DNA of 64,000 bases from Castanea sativa (lineage: Eukaryota; Streptophyta; Magnoliopsida; Fagales; Fagaceae): assembly GCF_040712315.1 (NCBI RefSeq), contig NC_134013.1, forward strand, positions 82,900,001 through 82,964,000, written 5' to 3'. Position 1 is the first letter of the stretch, and each line of letters begins with the position of its first letter. Under the pieces are notes generated by a model. That model was not told the origin of the DNA. It searched no databases and saw only the letters and a list, made by a program, of their open reading frames with translations. This document shows positions 11,307 through 20,935 of this stretch, one piece after another. Both the position numbers and the translations under genes were made by a program.

Positions 11307-11551
11307 GTATTCCCTTATCTCATCTCCCTTTCCCTATATGTGTGTGTGTGTTTCTCAAATAAAAAAAGATACTCAGTGTTGTCGAGTCATTCCATATCAG
11401 TAAGGTGTGATATTGAGAAATAATTTTTTACTTGCTCCGTATCACTAACTGCCGTATGCAGTTTTGGTGTTGGCATGTGAGTGTATTCTCTTATCTCATC
11501 CATCTTCCCCTATATATGTGTGTGTGTGTTTCTCAAATAAAAAAATTAAAA
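11307..11551 (+). repeat. Two direct copies of a 65-bp block
   Basis: GTGTATTCCCTTATCTCATC...CTATATGTGTGTGTGTGTTTCTCAAATAAAAAA starts at 11307 and recurs with a few changes at 11481. Each copy includes a short (TG)n run. It is a local duplication with no coding role. Confidence 0.7.
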
Positions 11552-11625
11552 AAAAAAAAAACTAATTAGAAAGCTAATTCGTATCACTTTTGCATGTATA
11601 GTAGTACAATTATATAAAACTACAA

Positions 11626-12179
11626 GTGGTTGGGAATATTAAAACCTTCCTCACTACTAGACACTCCTTCAAAACTTTATTCCCAAAATACTCAAAATTT
11701 ATGTGTATCAAAAGAGAGTTACGCACAAGTAAGGCAGAAGAAAGCGAAAAGAAATATGAAAAAGTATGGCATCATAGATGGAAACATACTAAAACACTGT
11801 TACAAGGTAAGCATCCTAAACTCAATAGAAATGTGACCATATAACCAGATAAGTAAGGAATCATTAAGGATCATCTAGTTAATTAATAGGTACCTGCTTA
11901 GCTTAACAAAGAAAAAACAAACCCCATCTTCCAAACTAATCAAAAGTTCGTAGTTTCTATATCAAGCATTGGAGCTGAAGAAGAAACTTCTAAACAATCA
12001 TCTTCCAGTCCCAGATTAAGCAAAGGTCCACCAAATTTTAACAGAAAACTCATGCACTAAAAGGAGTCCATTTGAAAGTTCTCATCAAATTTTTGTACCT
12101 CAATTCTTCCATTTCTGTTTTGAGTTGGTTGCAACAGTGTGACCACTTCTGCCTTGCGGGAATTAACTCGGCCGATAAG
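11626..12179 (+). promoter_or_regulatory. Upstream block shared with DUF4220 copy 3; candidate 5'UTR exon
   Basis: By eye this aligns in patches with 17760-18281, which lies at a similar place before copy 3. Shared patches are CATAGATGGAAACATACTAA versus CATAGATACAAGCATCCCAA, then CACTGTTACAAGGTAAG versus CACTATTACAAGGTAAG, and a final GGAATTAACTCGG...AAG|GTTTGT versus GGAGTTAGGAACTCGA...CAG|GTATGT. The last pair are good 5' splice sites. With the acceptor at 13821 this suggests a non-coding first exon ending at 12179 and a 1.6 kb 5'UTR intron. This is an inference without transcript data. Confidence 0.45.
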
Positions 12180-12327
12180 GTTTGTGCAGTACTTCTTTTT
12201 TTTTCTTCTTTTTTGATGAATTTGTGCAGATATAGTTTTAACTGTTCTTCTTTCTGTTACTATTGTTAGCATCATTTTTCACTTGAACAGATTTGTAGGC
12301 CTTGTTCATAGACCCAATTTAGTCCAT

Positions 12328-12395
12328 CATTTACCATTTACGTGTATATTTATATTGCATGCGCATTTACCATTTACGTGTTGAAATTGCATGCG
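12328..12395 (+). repeat. Two-copy tandem repeat (36 and 32 bp)
   Basis: CATTTACCATTTACGTGT...TTGCATGCG occurs twice head to tail, at 12328-12363 and 12364-12395. The second copy has a 4-bp shorter middle. Confidence 0.8.
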
Positions 12396-13820
12396 CATTT
12401 GACTCATGCTGACGGTGCCTTTTATTTTTCTAATTTTAAGATAGTCCACATTAATTAGGTGACTGTAGTTTTGTACAAAGAGAGTGAAACGCAAATATTT
12501 ATCTGGAAGGACTAATTCTACGTATGAATTCAAATTTTATGTCTTACTTTTTTGTATTAATTCACTTGCTCAACCAATTATAACTTGATGTGTGTGTGAT
12601 TTTTTAAAAAAAATTGGTTATTTTATCAAAAAAGTAAGTGGAATAGATTACAATTTGTGATTAGTGAAATATAGAGTGAAACATAATTTTTTTTAAAAAG
12701 AAAGTAAAACATAAAAAGTGAGACAAAAAATTTGTATTCTTCTACATATTTTCTGCCCCAATAACTTGAAAGTTGAAACTATCATTTTTTGAAGCTCTAC
12801 ATCACCAATGAATACAAAAGGTCTAAGAAAGAAAATTAAGTTGGAAGTTTACAATATAATTTAGTTAACTTTTGGGGATAGGGGTTATAATTTTTGTAGT
12901 TTTTCACTCTTGCACCGAACCTTTTTTTTTTTTGAGAAACACTCTTGCACGAATGAATGTAGATGATTGTAGCCACCTGTAATCAATAAAACCTTTTGTA
13001 ACATATACATGGTTATATATTTATGCGTAAGAAGGTAGCCACGAAGGAATGAAAGACTTACCCGTCCCCTTCTTCTTGTTATCTGCTCTCATTCTGATTG
13101 TGTGCTTGTTTTTGTGAACTTTTAAGTAATATAATAAAAGAAAAAAGAAATTTTATAGTTATTTTATATATATATAACAACTCTAAAGCAAACTTATTTT
13201 GAATAAATTCAATAATCAAATCAATTCAAAAATTTTAATTTTTGATGCTAAGTTCTTTTTTGCTGGGAAGATGAAAAACAAAGGATAATTTTAGAAATCT
13301 GTATTTAAGTTTAACATAATTCATGCATGCCATAATTGATACGTTAATATATACTGCTAGACTCAACTCAAAACACTTGGTGAAATAGTGTCTCCCTACA
13401 TTCAAGTGGAGGATAAAATATACTTGTATTATCATGCTCTTATTATTAAAAGTAGAAGAATAAAAAAGTGGGGATAGTTTTTTACTTTTCTTCTCATTAC
13501 CATATTCTCTCATGTTTTTTCCTCAATTTGGAAAGGAAAGAAAAAATGATAGACCCAAGTAAAAAAAGCCCCATATTTCCCCTTTTCTTTTCTATGCCTT
13601 TGTACTCCAACCAAACAATGAAAAATAACATTTTCTTTTCCCATTTCTTTCGCCCATTTTCTATCATCTTTCTCTTAAATTCCAGTCCATTGGCTAGGCA
13701 ACAAGACATGTATAGCCTACAGTTTTAAAACAATGACAAGGTTTTTCAATTCCTTTTTCATTTTTGGTTTAGAAATGGAAGTTAAAGTGATAATAATAAG
13801 AAAACTTTGCTAATTTTTCA
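12396..13820. other. Predicted 5'UTR intron / upstream DNA of DUF4220 copy 2
   Basis: AT-rich, without supported open frames. The small overlapping frames at 13235-13728 on both strands are low-complexity. It ends in a poly-pyrimidine tract before the acceptor TTTTTCAG at 13814-13821, 20 nt before the next start codon. Confidence 0.45.
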
Positions 13821-13841
13821 GCTACCACAAAAGGAGAAATC

Positions 13842-15743
13842 ATGCACCTAGATTTGATTCCAGGAAAATTGAAGGTCCTTTGGGATGCATGGGGTATTGA
13901 TACCCTAGTTGTGGTGAGCATAGCTTTGCAAGTCATTCTCACTCTCCTTGGTAGCCGCAGAAGATACATCCCAGGACTTAAGATAAGATTCACAATTTGG
14001 CTTGCCTACTTGCTGTCAGGTTCAGTTGCAAAGGTTATTATAGGTAAGCTCACCACAATAGAAATCAGTGACACTAAGAAACACAATGTCACCTTGGAAC
14101 TTGAGGCATTGCTCGCACCCATGCTCTTGGTTCAAATTGGGAATCCGGATACCATTACTGCCTATTCAATAGAAGATAATAAACTTGGATTGAGGCAGTC
14201 ACTTAACTTACTCTTCCAAGTGGGTGTTGTAGTTTATATCCTTGTTAGGTGTTGGACTTGTTCTTTGCTCTCCATCCTATATTTGCCAACGTTTTTGGCC
14301 GGAGTAATCAAGTATGGAGAGTTAGCATGGGCTCTTAAGTCAGCATTGAGGAATTATGGTTTAACCATTGAAGAAATAAACCATGAAGAAAATGTTCCTA
14401 ACTTATTCCGAAGGCTCCCTAGGGACATTCCTGGTCTAGAATTAATCTTAAAGGCTTATTACCGCTTTAATTGCTTGAAGCCTCACCTTGAGAACTGGCT
14501 TTATAAGCCCTTATATGAATCTCTTCCATGGATGTCCATTGATGCATATTCAGCTGAGGATGTCTTCAGAATCACAGATTCTGAACTTGGCTTCATGTAC
14601 GATGTGCTCTATACAAAGGCACCTGTAACATATACGTGGGCAGGTTATATTCTCCGTATCATCAGTTTTTTCAGTTTAGCATCAACTTTCTGTGCATTCA
14701 TAATCATGTTCAAGACTGCCATTTTACATCATATGAATGCTGGCTTTACCTTCCTGGTGCTAATTGCAGCTATCATTCTAGAGTTTTATCAAATCTTACT
14801 ACTACCCTTTTCAGATTGGGCAATAATTGAAATGACTAAGAACCATGATATGCCAATTATGATGCCATTCTTGCGATTTCTAGTCCCAAGAGCAAATAAG
14901 TGGAAAAGATGGTCTAATTTATTGGGGCAATTCAATTTGTTAGACTTCTGCTTTCATGATAAGCCACTGAAGTTTAATAGAATTCTCAAGTTTCGAGGCT
15001 TTGATATGGAGTACAAAAAGAGCAAGAGTAGGACGCGTGTGGAGTTGGCAAAAGGATTGAAAGAACTTATGGTGCAAGAGATGAAAGAGGTGGATGCAAT
15101 GAGAGATTTAAAGCCCATCACCCAAAGAGGTCAATGGGCACTTGAAAGGTATGGATGCCTCAATCATGAATTCAAATGGAGTGTTAAGAGAGATTTCGAT
15201 AAGAGCATTAGCGTATGGCACATTGCAACGGACATTTGCTACCATTCAGATGTTCAGAATGCCATTGCAAACTCTCAAATTGAAATGGTTAAATTGCTGT
15301 CAAACTATATGATGTATCTTCTTGCCATGCGTCCTCACATGTTATGCACTACCACATCAGATATAATATTCCAACATACCTACACTACACTCATGACATT
15401 TTTAAGAACAAGACCATCAATAACAAGAGATGAAGGTGAAGCTTGTAGGATTTTGAGGACAGAAGATCTTCCCAAGGAGTTAGACTTTGATAGAAATAAG
15501 GAAACTATGGTGACATCTAACTGGCATGTCTTAAATGATGCACAGAGACTTGCTAGGAGTTTGATGAGCAGGGAGAACAGATGGCACATCATTAGCAGCG
15601 TGTGGGTGGAGATGTTGTGCTATGCAGCAAGTAATTGCCCAATGGATTTCCATGCTGAACAGCTAAGGCGAGGTGGGGGATTGATCACTCATGTTTGGCT
15701 TCTCCTAGCCCACAAGACAGACAAGTTTTATACCAGTGACTAA
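13842..15743 (+). CDS. DUF4220/DUF594 membrane protein, tandem copy 2
   Basis: A 633-residue paralogue of the gene at 3034, with the same layout: a first hydrophobic span soon after the N-terminus (LVVVSIALQVILTLLG), several further spans to about residue 325, then a soluble C-terminal half. GNPDTITAYSIEDN is at about 100-113. The block CLKPHLENWLYKPLYESLPW and the following SIDAYSAEDVFRITDSELGF are almost unchanged among the three copies. The DUF594 tail RRGGGLITHVW is at 609 and the last residues are KTDKFYTSD. The start is the ATG after the acceptor at 13821. Copy 3 begins in the same way (LDLIPG versus LDLLPG), which supports it. There are no frame breaks. Copies 2 and 3 share a stretch near residues 72-90 (TTIE.. 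DT.K.N) that copy 1 lacks, so they are the more recent pair. Function unknown. Confidence 0.93.
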   Translation: MHLDLIPGKLKVLWDAWGIDTLVVVSIALQVILTLLGSRRRYIPGLKIRFTIWLAYLLSGSVAKVIIGKLTTIEISDTKKHNVTLELEALLAPMLLVQIGNPDTITAYSIEDNKLGLRQSLNLLFQVGVVVYILVRCWTCSLLSILYLPTFLAGVIKYGELAWALKSALRNYGLTIEEINHEENVPNLFRRLPRDIPGLELILKAYYRFNCLKPHLENWLYKPLYESLPWMSIDAYSAEDVFRITDSELGFMYDVLYTKAPVTYTWAGYILRIISFFSLASTFCAFIIMFKTAILHHMNAGFTFLVLIAAIILEFYQILLLPFSDWAIIEMTKNHDMPIMMPFLRFLVPRANKWKRWSNLLGQFNLLDFCFHDKPLKFNRILKFRGFDMEYKKSKSRTRVELAKGLKELMVQEMKEVDAMRDLKPITQRGQWALERYGCLNHEFKWSVKRDFDKSISVWHIATDICYHSDVQNAIANSQIEMVKLLSNYMMYLLAMRPHMLCTTTSDIIFQHTYTTLMTFLRTRPSITRDEGEACRILRTEDLPKELDFDRNKETMVTSNWHVLNDAQRLARSLMSRENRWHIISSVWVEMLCYAASNCPMDFHAEQLRRGGGLITHVWLLLAHKTDKFYTSD

Positions 15744-16077
15744 TGCATTTTTTTTTTTCAATGTATTTGTTTGTTATATATGTTCTGAGGTATTTTAGCT
15801 GTAATATCTTGTTAATGTAATTCAATTATTATGTGAAAAGTTTGACGGGATATATATCATCTCCAACAAATCTTGCTCTCATGTTAGGATGAAACTAGCT
15901 TCCTTCAAATGTGGGTTAGAGATACATATATGTTAATTATGATGGTAATACTACGTCCTTGTATTATTTAAAATTTTCATTGGATTCTATCCTTTACCGT
16001 TTGGTTGGCAACTGGTAAGACATTCCAATTCTTAACACTGACTATATAATTATATATGAGCAAAACTTAAGTATTGT
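15744..16077. other. 3' flank of DUF4220 copy 2
   Basis: Presumed 3'UTR and intergenic DNA; no other feature seen. Confidence 0.5.
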
Positions 16078-16334
16078 GAGGGCGTTTGGATCCCACGTCT
16101 GCGTCCCACGTCCGCGTTTTGCTTCCTTTTTTTTTTTTTTTTTTTTAAACCCAGCCGCAAGATTTGACGAACAGTGCACAAATGCACTGTTCATGGGTCC
16201 CACAAATTTCACTTTTCAGCAACTTTTTCATTAAAAATGGGTCCCACAGTACTATTCACACATTTAAAAATTATTTTGCTACAGTGTTTTCAGTTTTCAG
16301 TTTCAGCAAAATAAGTTATATCCAAACGGACTCT
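16078..16334. mobile_element. hAT-like MITE
   Basis: Ends GGCGTTTGGATCC and ATCCAAACGGACTC form the inverted termini. The inside carries a hairpin GAACAGTGCA...TGCACTGTTC near 16169-16192, and the family motifs ATGGGTCCCACA, CACTTTTCAGCAA, ACTATTCACACATTTAAAAATTA and TTTTCAGTTTCAGCAAAATA. The element at 24034 repeats most of these in the same order, so both belong to one family. Confidence 0.65.
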
Positions 16335-17759
16335 GTATTTAAGTGTTATTCTTTAAGTTCTTCCTCTTAAGATTTAGTCAAATTGTTAAATTTAGCTAAA
16401 ATGTACTTCTATTTATAAGAAAAAAGCTACATGGTTAAATTTTGTCCTCGCATATGTATTGTTAAATTGTGGCTATTTAGAAATAAGACATTAAATTTTG
16501 ATAATATTAAACAAGGGTAAAAAAAACATATTTTGACCCCTATGTGTTCAAAAAGCTCTAATACATTTGAAAATTAGGATTTAGATGTCCAACAACTTAA
16601 GCAACAGATTAATTGTTCAAGTTATGATTTTATCCAAACAAATAGCTCAAGCAAGTATTTCAACCACTGGAGCAATTGGTCAAGTTACAATTCAGTCCAA
16701 ACAAATTAAATACTTCAAATAAGTAATTGATCAAAGTTACAATCTAGTGCTTCAACCACAGTTTCCAATCACCTAATCTAAAAGCAATAAAATTAAATCA
16801 ATGAACAACATACAAATTTGTTAACAAAATGAAAAACTAATAAAGAACATCTTCAAAGGAAAAAAAAAACACTTTGAAAAATCCATCCCCGTCGAAATTT
16901 ATAAAAGAAAAGTTATAATAACCTACTTACAAAGCTCTTGCCGTTGGACTCTCTATGTAAAGGCAGTGTTATGGTTTATTCAATCCTCCTTTCATTGGCT
17001 ACAATTACTTCTAAGGATCTTGGGTTTCCAATTTCCATTAGTTGATTGTATTTTAATATGCATTAAACTTTCATTTGATTCAATCTCTGGTTCAAGAAAC
17101 CAGCATACCTTTATTCTTTTTTGCCAAATGCACGCCTTCATTCTTTCGAGCCAAGACTAATTAAATAGGTTTAAGCATGCCATGCAAGTTGCTACTTGCT
17201 ACTTTGGGCAAAAGTAAAGTCCGACCAACCCAAAAATAATCACTTGCATGTGACACGTCACCTTAACTATCTTTTTCTCTTTTGAATGGTTTCTTTTATT
17301 TTATTTTGATTTTGAAATATTAAATCTGGAAACAAATTGTTTTATTTCTTTTTTTAATAATTGTTGTATTAATTAATTGCTTTGTTTGGTCCATAATAAT
17401 AATGGTATCAATGTATGATATCACAAACTGAAATTAGTTTAGGTGTGTAACGCACTCTCACTAGAACCGTCATGATACTAAGTTTATTGCACACTAATTA
17501 CAATCAACTATCTTAGTAGCTGTGTAAAATCTTATGAAATTTATTGTGTCTCCAGGTTTATATTGTTAATGCATTTCGTTTCAAATATTAAAAAAAAAAA
17601 AAGTTAATGCATTTAATGTACCCAAAAATTCCACACAATATTTATTTTTGGGTACATTAAATGGAAAAAAATAAATATATAAATAAAAGACAAGAAAGCA
17701 GGGTTTTTCATTTTCATGTGGGCTAAACTAAAAAGCTGTTGTAGATCTCTTGCATGGTA
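16335..17759. other. Intergenic DNA between copies 2 and 3
   Basis: No supported gene. The short open frame at 16966-17160 has no recognisable features. Poly-A and poly-T tracts are scattered through it. Confidence 0.45.
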
Positions 17760-18281
17760 GATTCACAAAGGACTTCTAAGAAGGAAGCCAAGCTTAAGGC
17801 CCTTAAAAAGTATTACGAGAGCGGGGCACAAGGAATAGGGAATAAAGCAAAGGGTCCAATACTATGTATGATACCATAGATACAAGCATCCCAAAGCACT
17901 ATTACAAGGTAAGAATAATTGGTTCCCCAAACTCCATTTTAAAAGTGAATAAGTAACCATATAAATAAAGGACATTAATACTTAATAGAGATCACTTTGT
18001 TAATGAGCATCCCTCATAGCCTATCAAAGATAAGAAAATCATCCTCCAACTCAAGCAAAACTTTGTAGAAAAGAAGAAAACAATCTCCTCCCCTTTTGGT
18101 TCTTTCATTCACATTTTCTATTAGCACTACTGGGGGTGAAGGAGACACTTCCTTCACACCAATCCTCATTGGCTATCGATCAAAAACCTCTCTTTTTTTT
18201 CCCATTTCTTTTTTCTGATTGCTGTATACTTCACTATTACGTTCTATCTTGCTGGAGTTAGGAACTCGATCAGTTGCTCAG
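17760..18281 (+). promoter_or_regulatory. Upstream block shared with DUF4220 copy 2; candidate 5'UTR exon
   Basis: Counterpart of 11626-12179 (see there for the matching patches). It ends at TTGCTCAG followed by GTATGT, a strong 5' splice site. Paired with the acceptor TTGCAG at 20901-20906 it would give a 5'UTR intron of about 2.6 kb. That the block was kept in both copies while the surrounding DNA diverged suggests promoter or leader function, but this is inference. Confidence 0.45.
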
Positions 18282-18329
18282 GTATGTCATACATGCAATA
18301 CTTTAACTTCTTTTTCAGGTTTGTCTTTA

Positions 18330-18432
18330 AAAAAAAAATCAATATTTAAATCAATAGGAGAGAAAAGATTTGAACCCTAGTTCTCCTTATAAAGAAAAGT
18401 AGAAACCACAAGCCCAGAGTTACAAAAGACTT
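18330..18432 (-). repeat. Possible tRNA-derived SINE fragment
   Basis: On the minus strand it reads ...GGGCTTGTGGTTTCTAC...AGGGTTCAAATC...CTCTCC and ends in an A-rich tail (poly-T on + at about 18329-18338). The B-box-like GGTTCAAATC is good and the A-box is poor. It could instead be chance. Confidence 0.3.
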
Positions 18433-19262
18433 TTAACATCTCTATGACTAAATATACTTGTAGGAAGTGTTGTTTATAGCTTATATGTTATATTTTTTAC
18501 CTTTTACATGTTCAAATGTAACTCAATAGTATATGATACGACTTATCAACAACACTCAACCTCTGTCATGTATTCCATACATTACATAATATAATGGATT
18601 TTACATAACATATTGGATTTCTTATTAATAGAATACGGATTTAATAGATGTGCAAGTTCTATTACCTTATGATTTATTTATTCATTTATTTTTTCAATTT
18701 AAATTGTTGATCGGAAGGTTGTCTCAAGTTATATACTTGAAAGCTAATTAAAGTGCAGTTGGATGTGCCTTGTTAATTACTTATTTTCTAAAAGTGTGAT
18801 AGATAAGATTGGGTTAAAATTAAAAGGAAAAAAAATTGGAATGGAACCTGTAAATTAACTCAAAAACCCAAAAAAGTAGTTTTTTTTTTTTTTTTACTAA
18901 TAGCAAACTTAAGCACTTAATACACATACATTTGCCAATAGTTTTTTCTTTTAACTTATTTGCTTATGTCCAATTTTTAAAATTTTTTTAATGTATAATT
19001 ATACTTTCATCAATTTTCAGTAAATAAGAAAATAAGTTTTTAACAAAAAAAATTGCATCCACAAATTTTTTGTATATAAAATATTGAGGATTGGGATTGT
19101 AATAAATTTTGTATCACCTATCACATCTTCTATATGCATATTAATTTCGTATCCTTTATCTTATGCATGCATGCATGCATGTTCGTAAATTGATATCTAC
19201 CTACCTCAATATAGCAAGGTAGGCATGCATGAACGTAGAATTGCTTCAGATGCCTTTGTAGA

Positions 19263-19294
<32 letters not shown>

Positions 19295-20166
19295 TAATTC
19301 TTAGAGAGAGAGAGAGTGATTCTTAGATGTGCATGAATGTTTGCATAAGCTGTACATAATCATATACGGAATATAAAACGTCCTTCAACTTATGATGCGT
19401 CTATGTGTATTATTTAAACAAATCATATAGTTTTTTAAATAAGCCATGTAACGAAAAGTATATATAGATAGTCTTATCAATAGAAGTAAATTGTATAAAT
19501 TTCTCTAAATCACAGTTGGGAGACAAACTTTTTTGAATCTACTGAGATTTCAGATTCACTCATCTAACAAGAGGGATATCAATTACAAATCTGATTTGAG
19601 AACCATTTTGTTCTTCCTTTTCAGCCTAAGCTAGCTACCATGTGAACTATATACTTTTGCATTATATTCCTCATGCTACTTGTTTTCGATTTCTAGGTTC
19701 TTTTTGAGCTGTTCTGTTTTGGTGTTTAGACTTTGGAGTTTGGACTACTCGTTTTGTTGGTTTTTTTGAAGCTTCCCATTTCATTTTAAACAGTGACTAT
19801 TGTCATTGGGCTAAACGAATCACTTTGCCTTTTCATATTGGTAAGGTTTCGAAAAAGAATTGCATGTGTGGAATCATCGGACCTAGAGATGTCTGTCTCT
19901 GGCCATACATTCCTTTCCTTCTGTTTTTGACCAAATCTTTATTGCCAGCTCTTTTCGTATCCTAGAAACTTGTTTTTCCGTCCATTCAATTCGATTAAGA
20001 TCTGGATTGATTAAAATAATCGTTACTCCTAAACCATTTTATATTTTGTGTTTAGATGAAATCTCCTATAAATAATTATTATTTTTAAGATAAAAAGGAC
20101 ATAAGTAAAAGCATGAATTCTATGAATATCTTGGAGTTGAACCGAATTCAAAGTGTGTTATATATT
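18433..20166. other. Intergenic / predicted 5'UTR intron DNA of DUF4220 copy 3
   Basis: No gene seen. Contains a (GA)n microsatellite with one interruption (about 19271-19316) and a (GCAT)n run near 19166-19182. The rest is AT-rich. Confidence 0.5.
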
Positions 20167-20579
20167 TTATAAGGAACAAAGTTTCTCTCCAAACTAGTTT
20201 GGAGAGAAACTTTTCAAATTTATCATATATCTTTTTTTTAGGTGTGAATTTTGAAAATCTAACCGTTGAATTTTATGTTCTTTATATTCTTAACATGTAT
20301 ATCAAATTTCGTTCAAATCGGATTTTATTTACTATTTGATCAATGAACTTATTTTTTATACACAATTTTAGATTACAAAAATTTGAAATTTTAACATTTG
20401 TTTGATAACATAGCAATTGATTTTTTATTTTCTTGAAATTTTGCAAGCATGAATAATATAATAAGAACATGCAATCCAACGGTTAGATTTTCAAATTTCA
20501 CACTCAATATAAAAATATTTGATAAGTTTAAAGGGTTTCTCTCCAAACTAATTTGGAGAGAAACTTTTTCCTTTTATAA
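20167..20579. mobile_element. Foldback MITE of about 410 bp
   Basis: Both ends carry a near-palindrome, GTTTCTCTCCAAACTAGTTT then GGAGAGAAAC on the left and the same with AATTT on the right. Outside these, TTTATAAGG.ACAAAG on the left mirrors CTTTTTCCTTTTATAA on the right. Inside, GTGTGAATTTTGAAAATCTA then ACCGTTG on the left is mirrored by CAACGGTTAGATTTTCAAAT then TTCACAC on the right. The element is thus a long imperfect inverted repeat with no protein. Exact ends and target duplication are uncertain. Confidence 0.65.
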
Positions 20580-20935
20580 GTACTTAGGAATCATATTTGG
20601 TCTAAGCTAATTAATACCGATTTTCACCCTGCATTACCCCATCCAGGTAAATACTGTATATGACTGTTCCACATTGAAATTGATGGATTTACCAAAGTCA
20701 TGTACCATAGGGTTAAGTTTATTGCTCAACATAGAGGATTATATACATTTGTAGAACACTAATAATTGTTGCACACGCTGAGTTACACATTGTTGTATAC
20801 ACACTAGCTGAATCGTGTTTTGACTTGTGAAATGGTGAAATTGTATTTTGAAAATGAAAGGATGAACTTCTAATTAACATGGTCTGAAAATATGTTTATG
20901 TTGCAGCTGCATTCTAAACTTTGGCAAAAGGAGAA

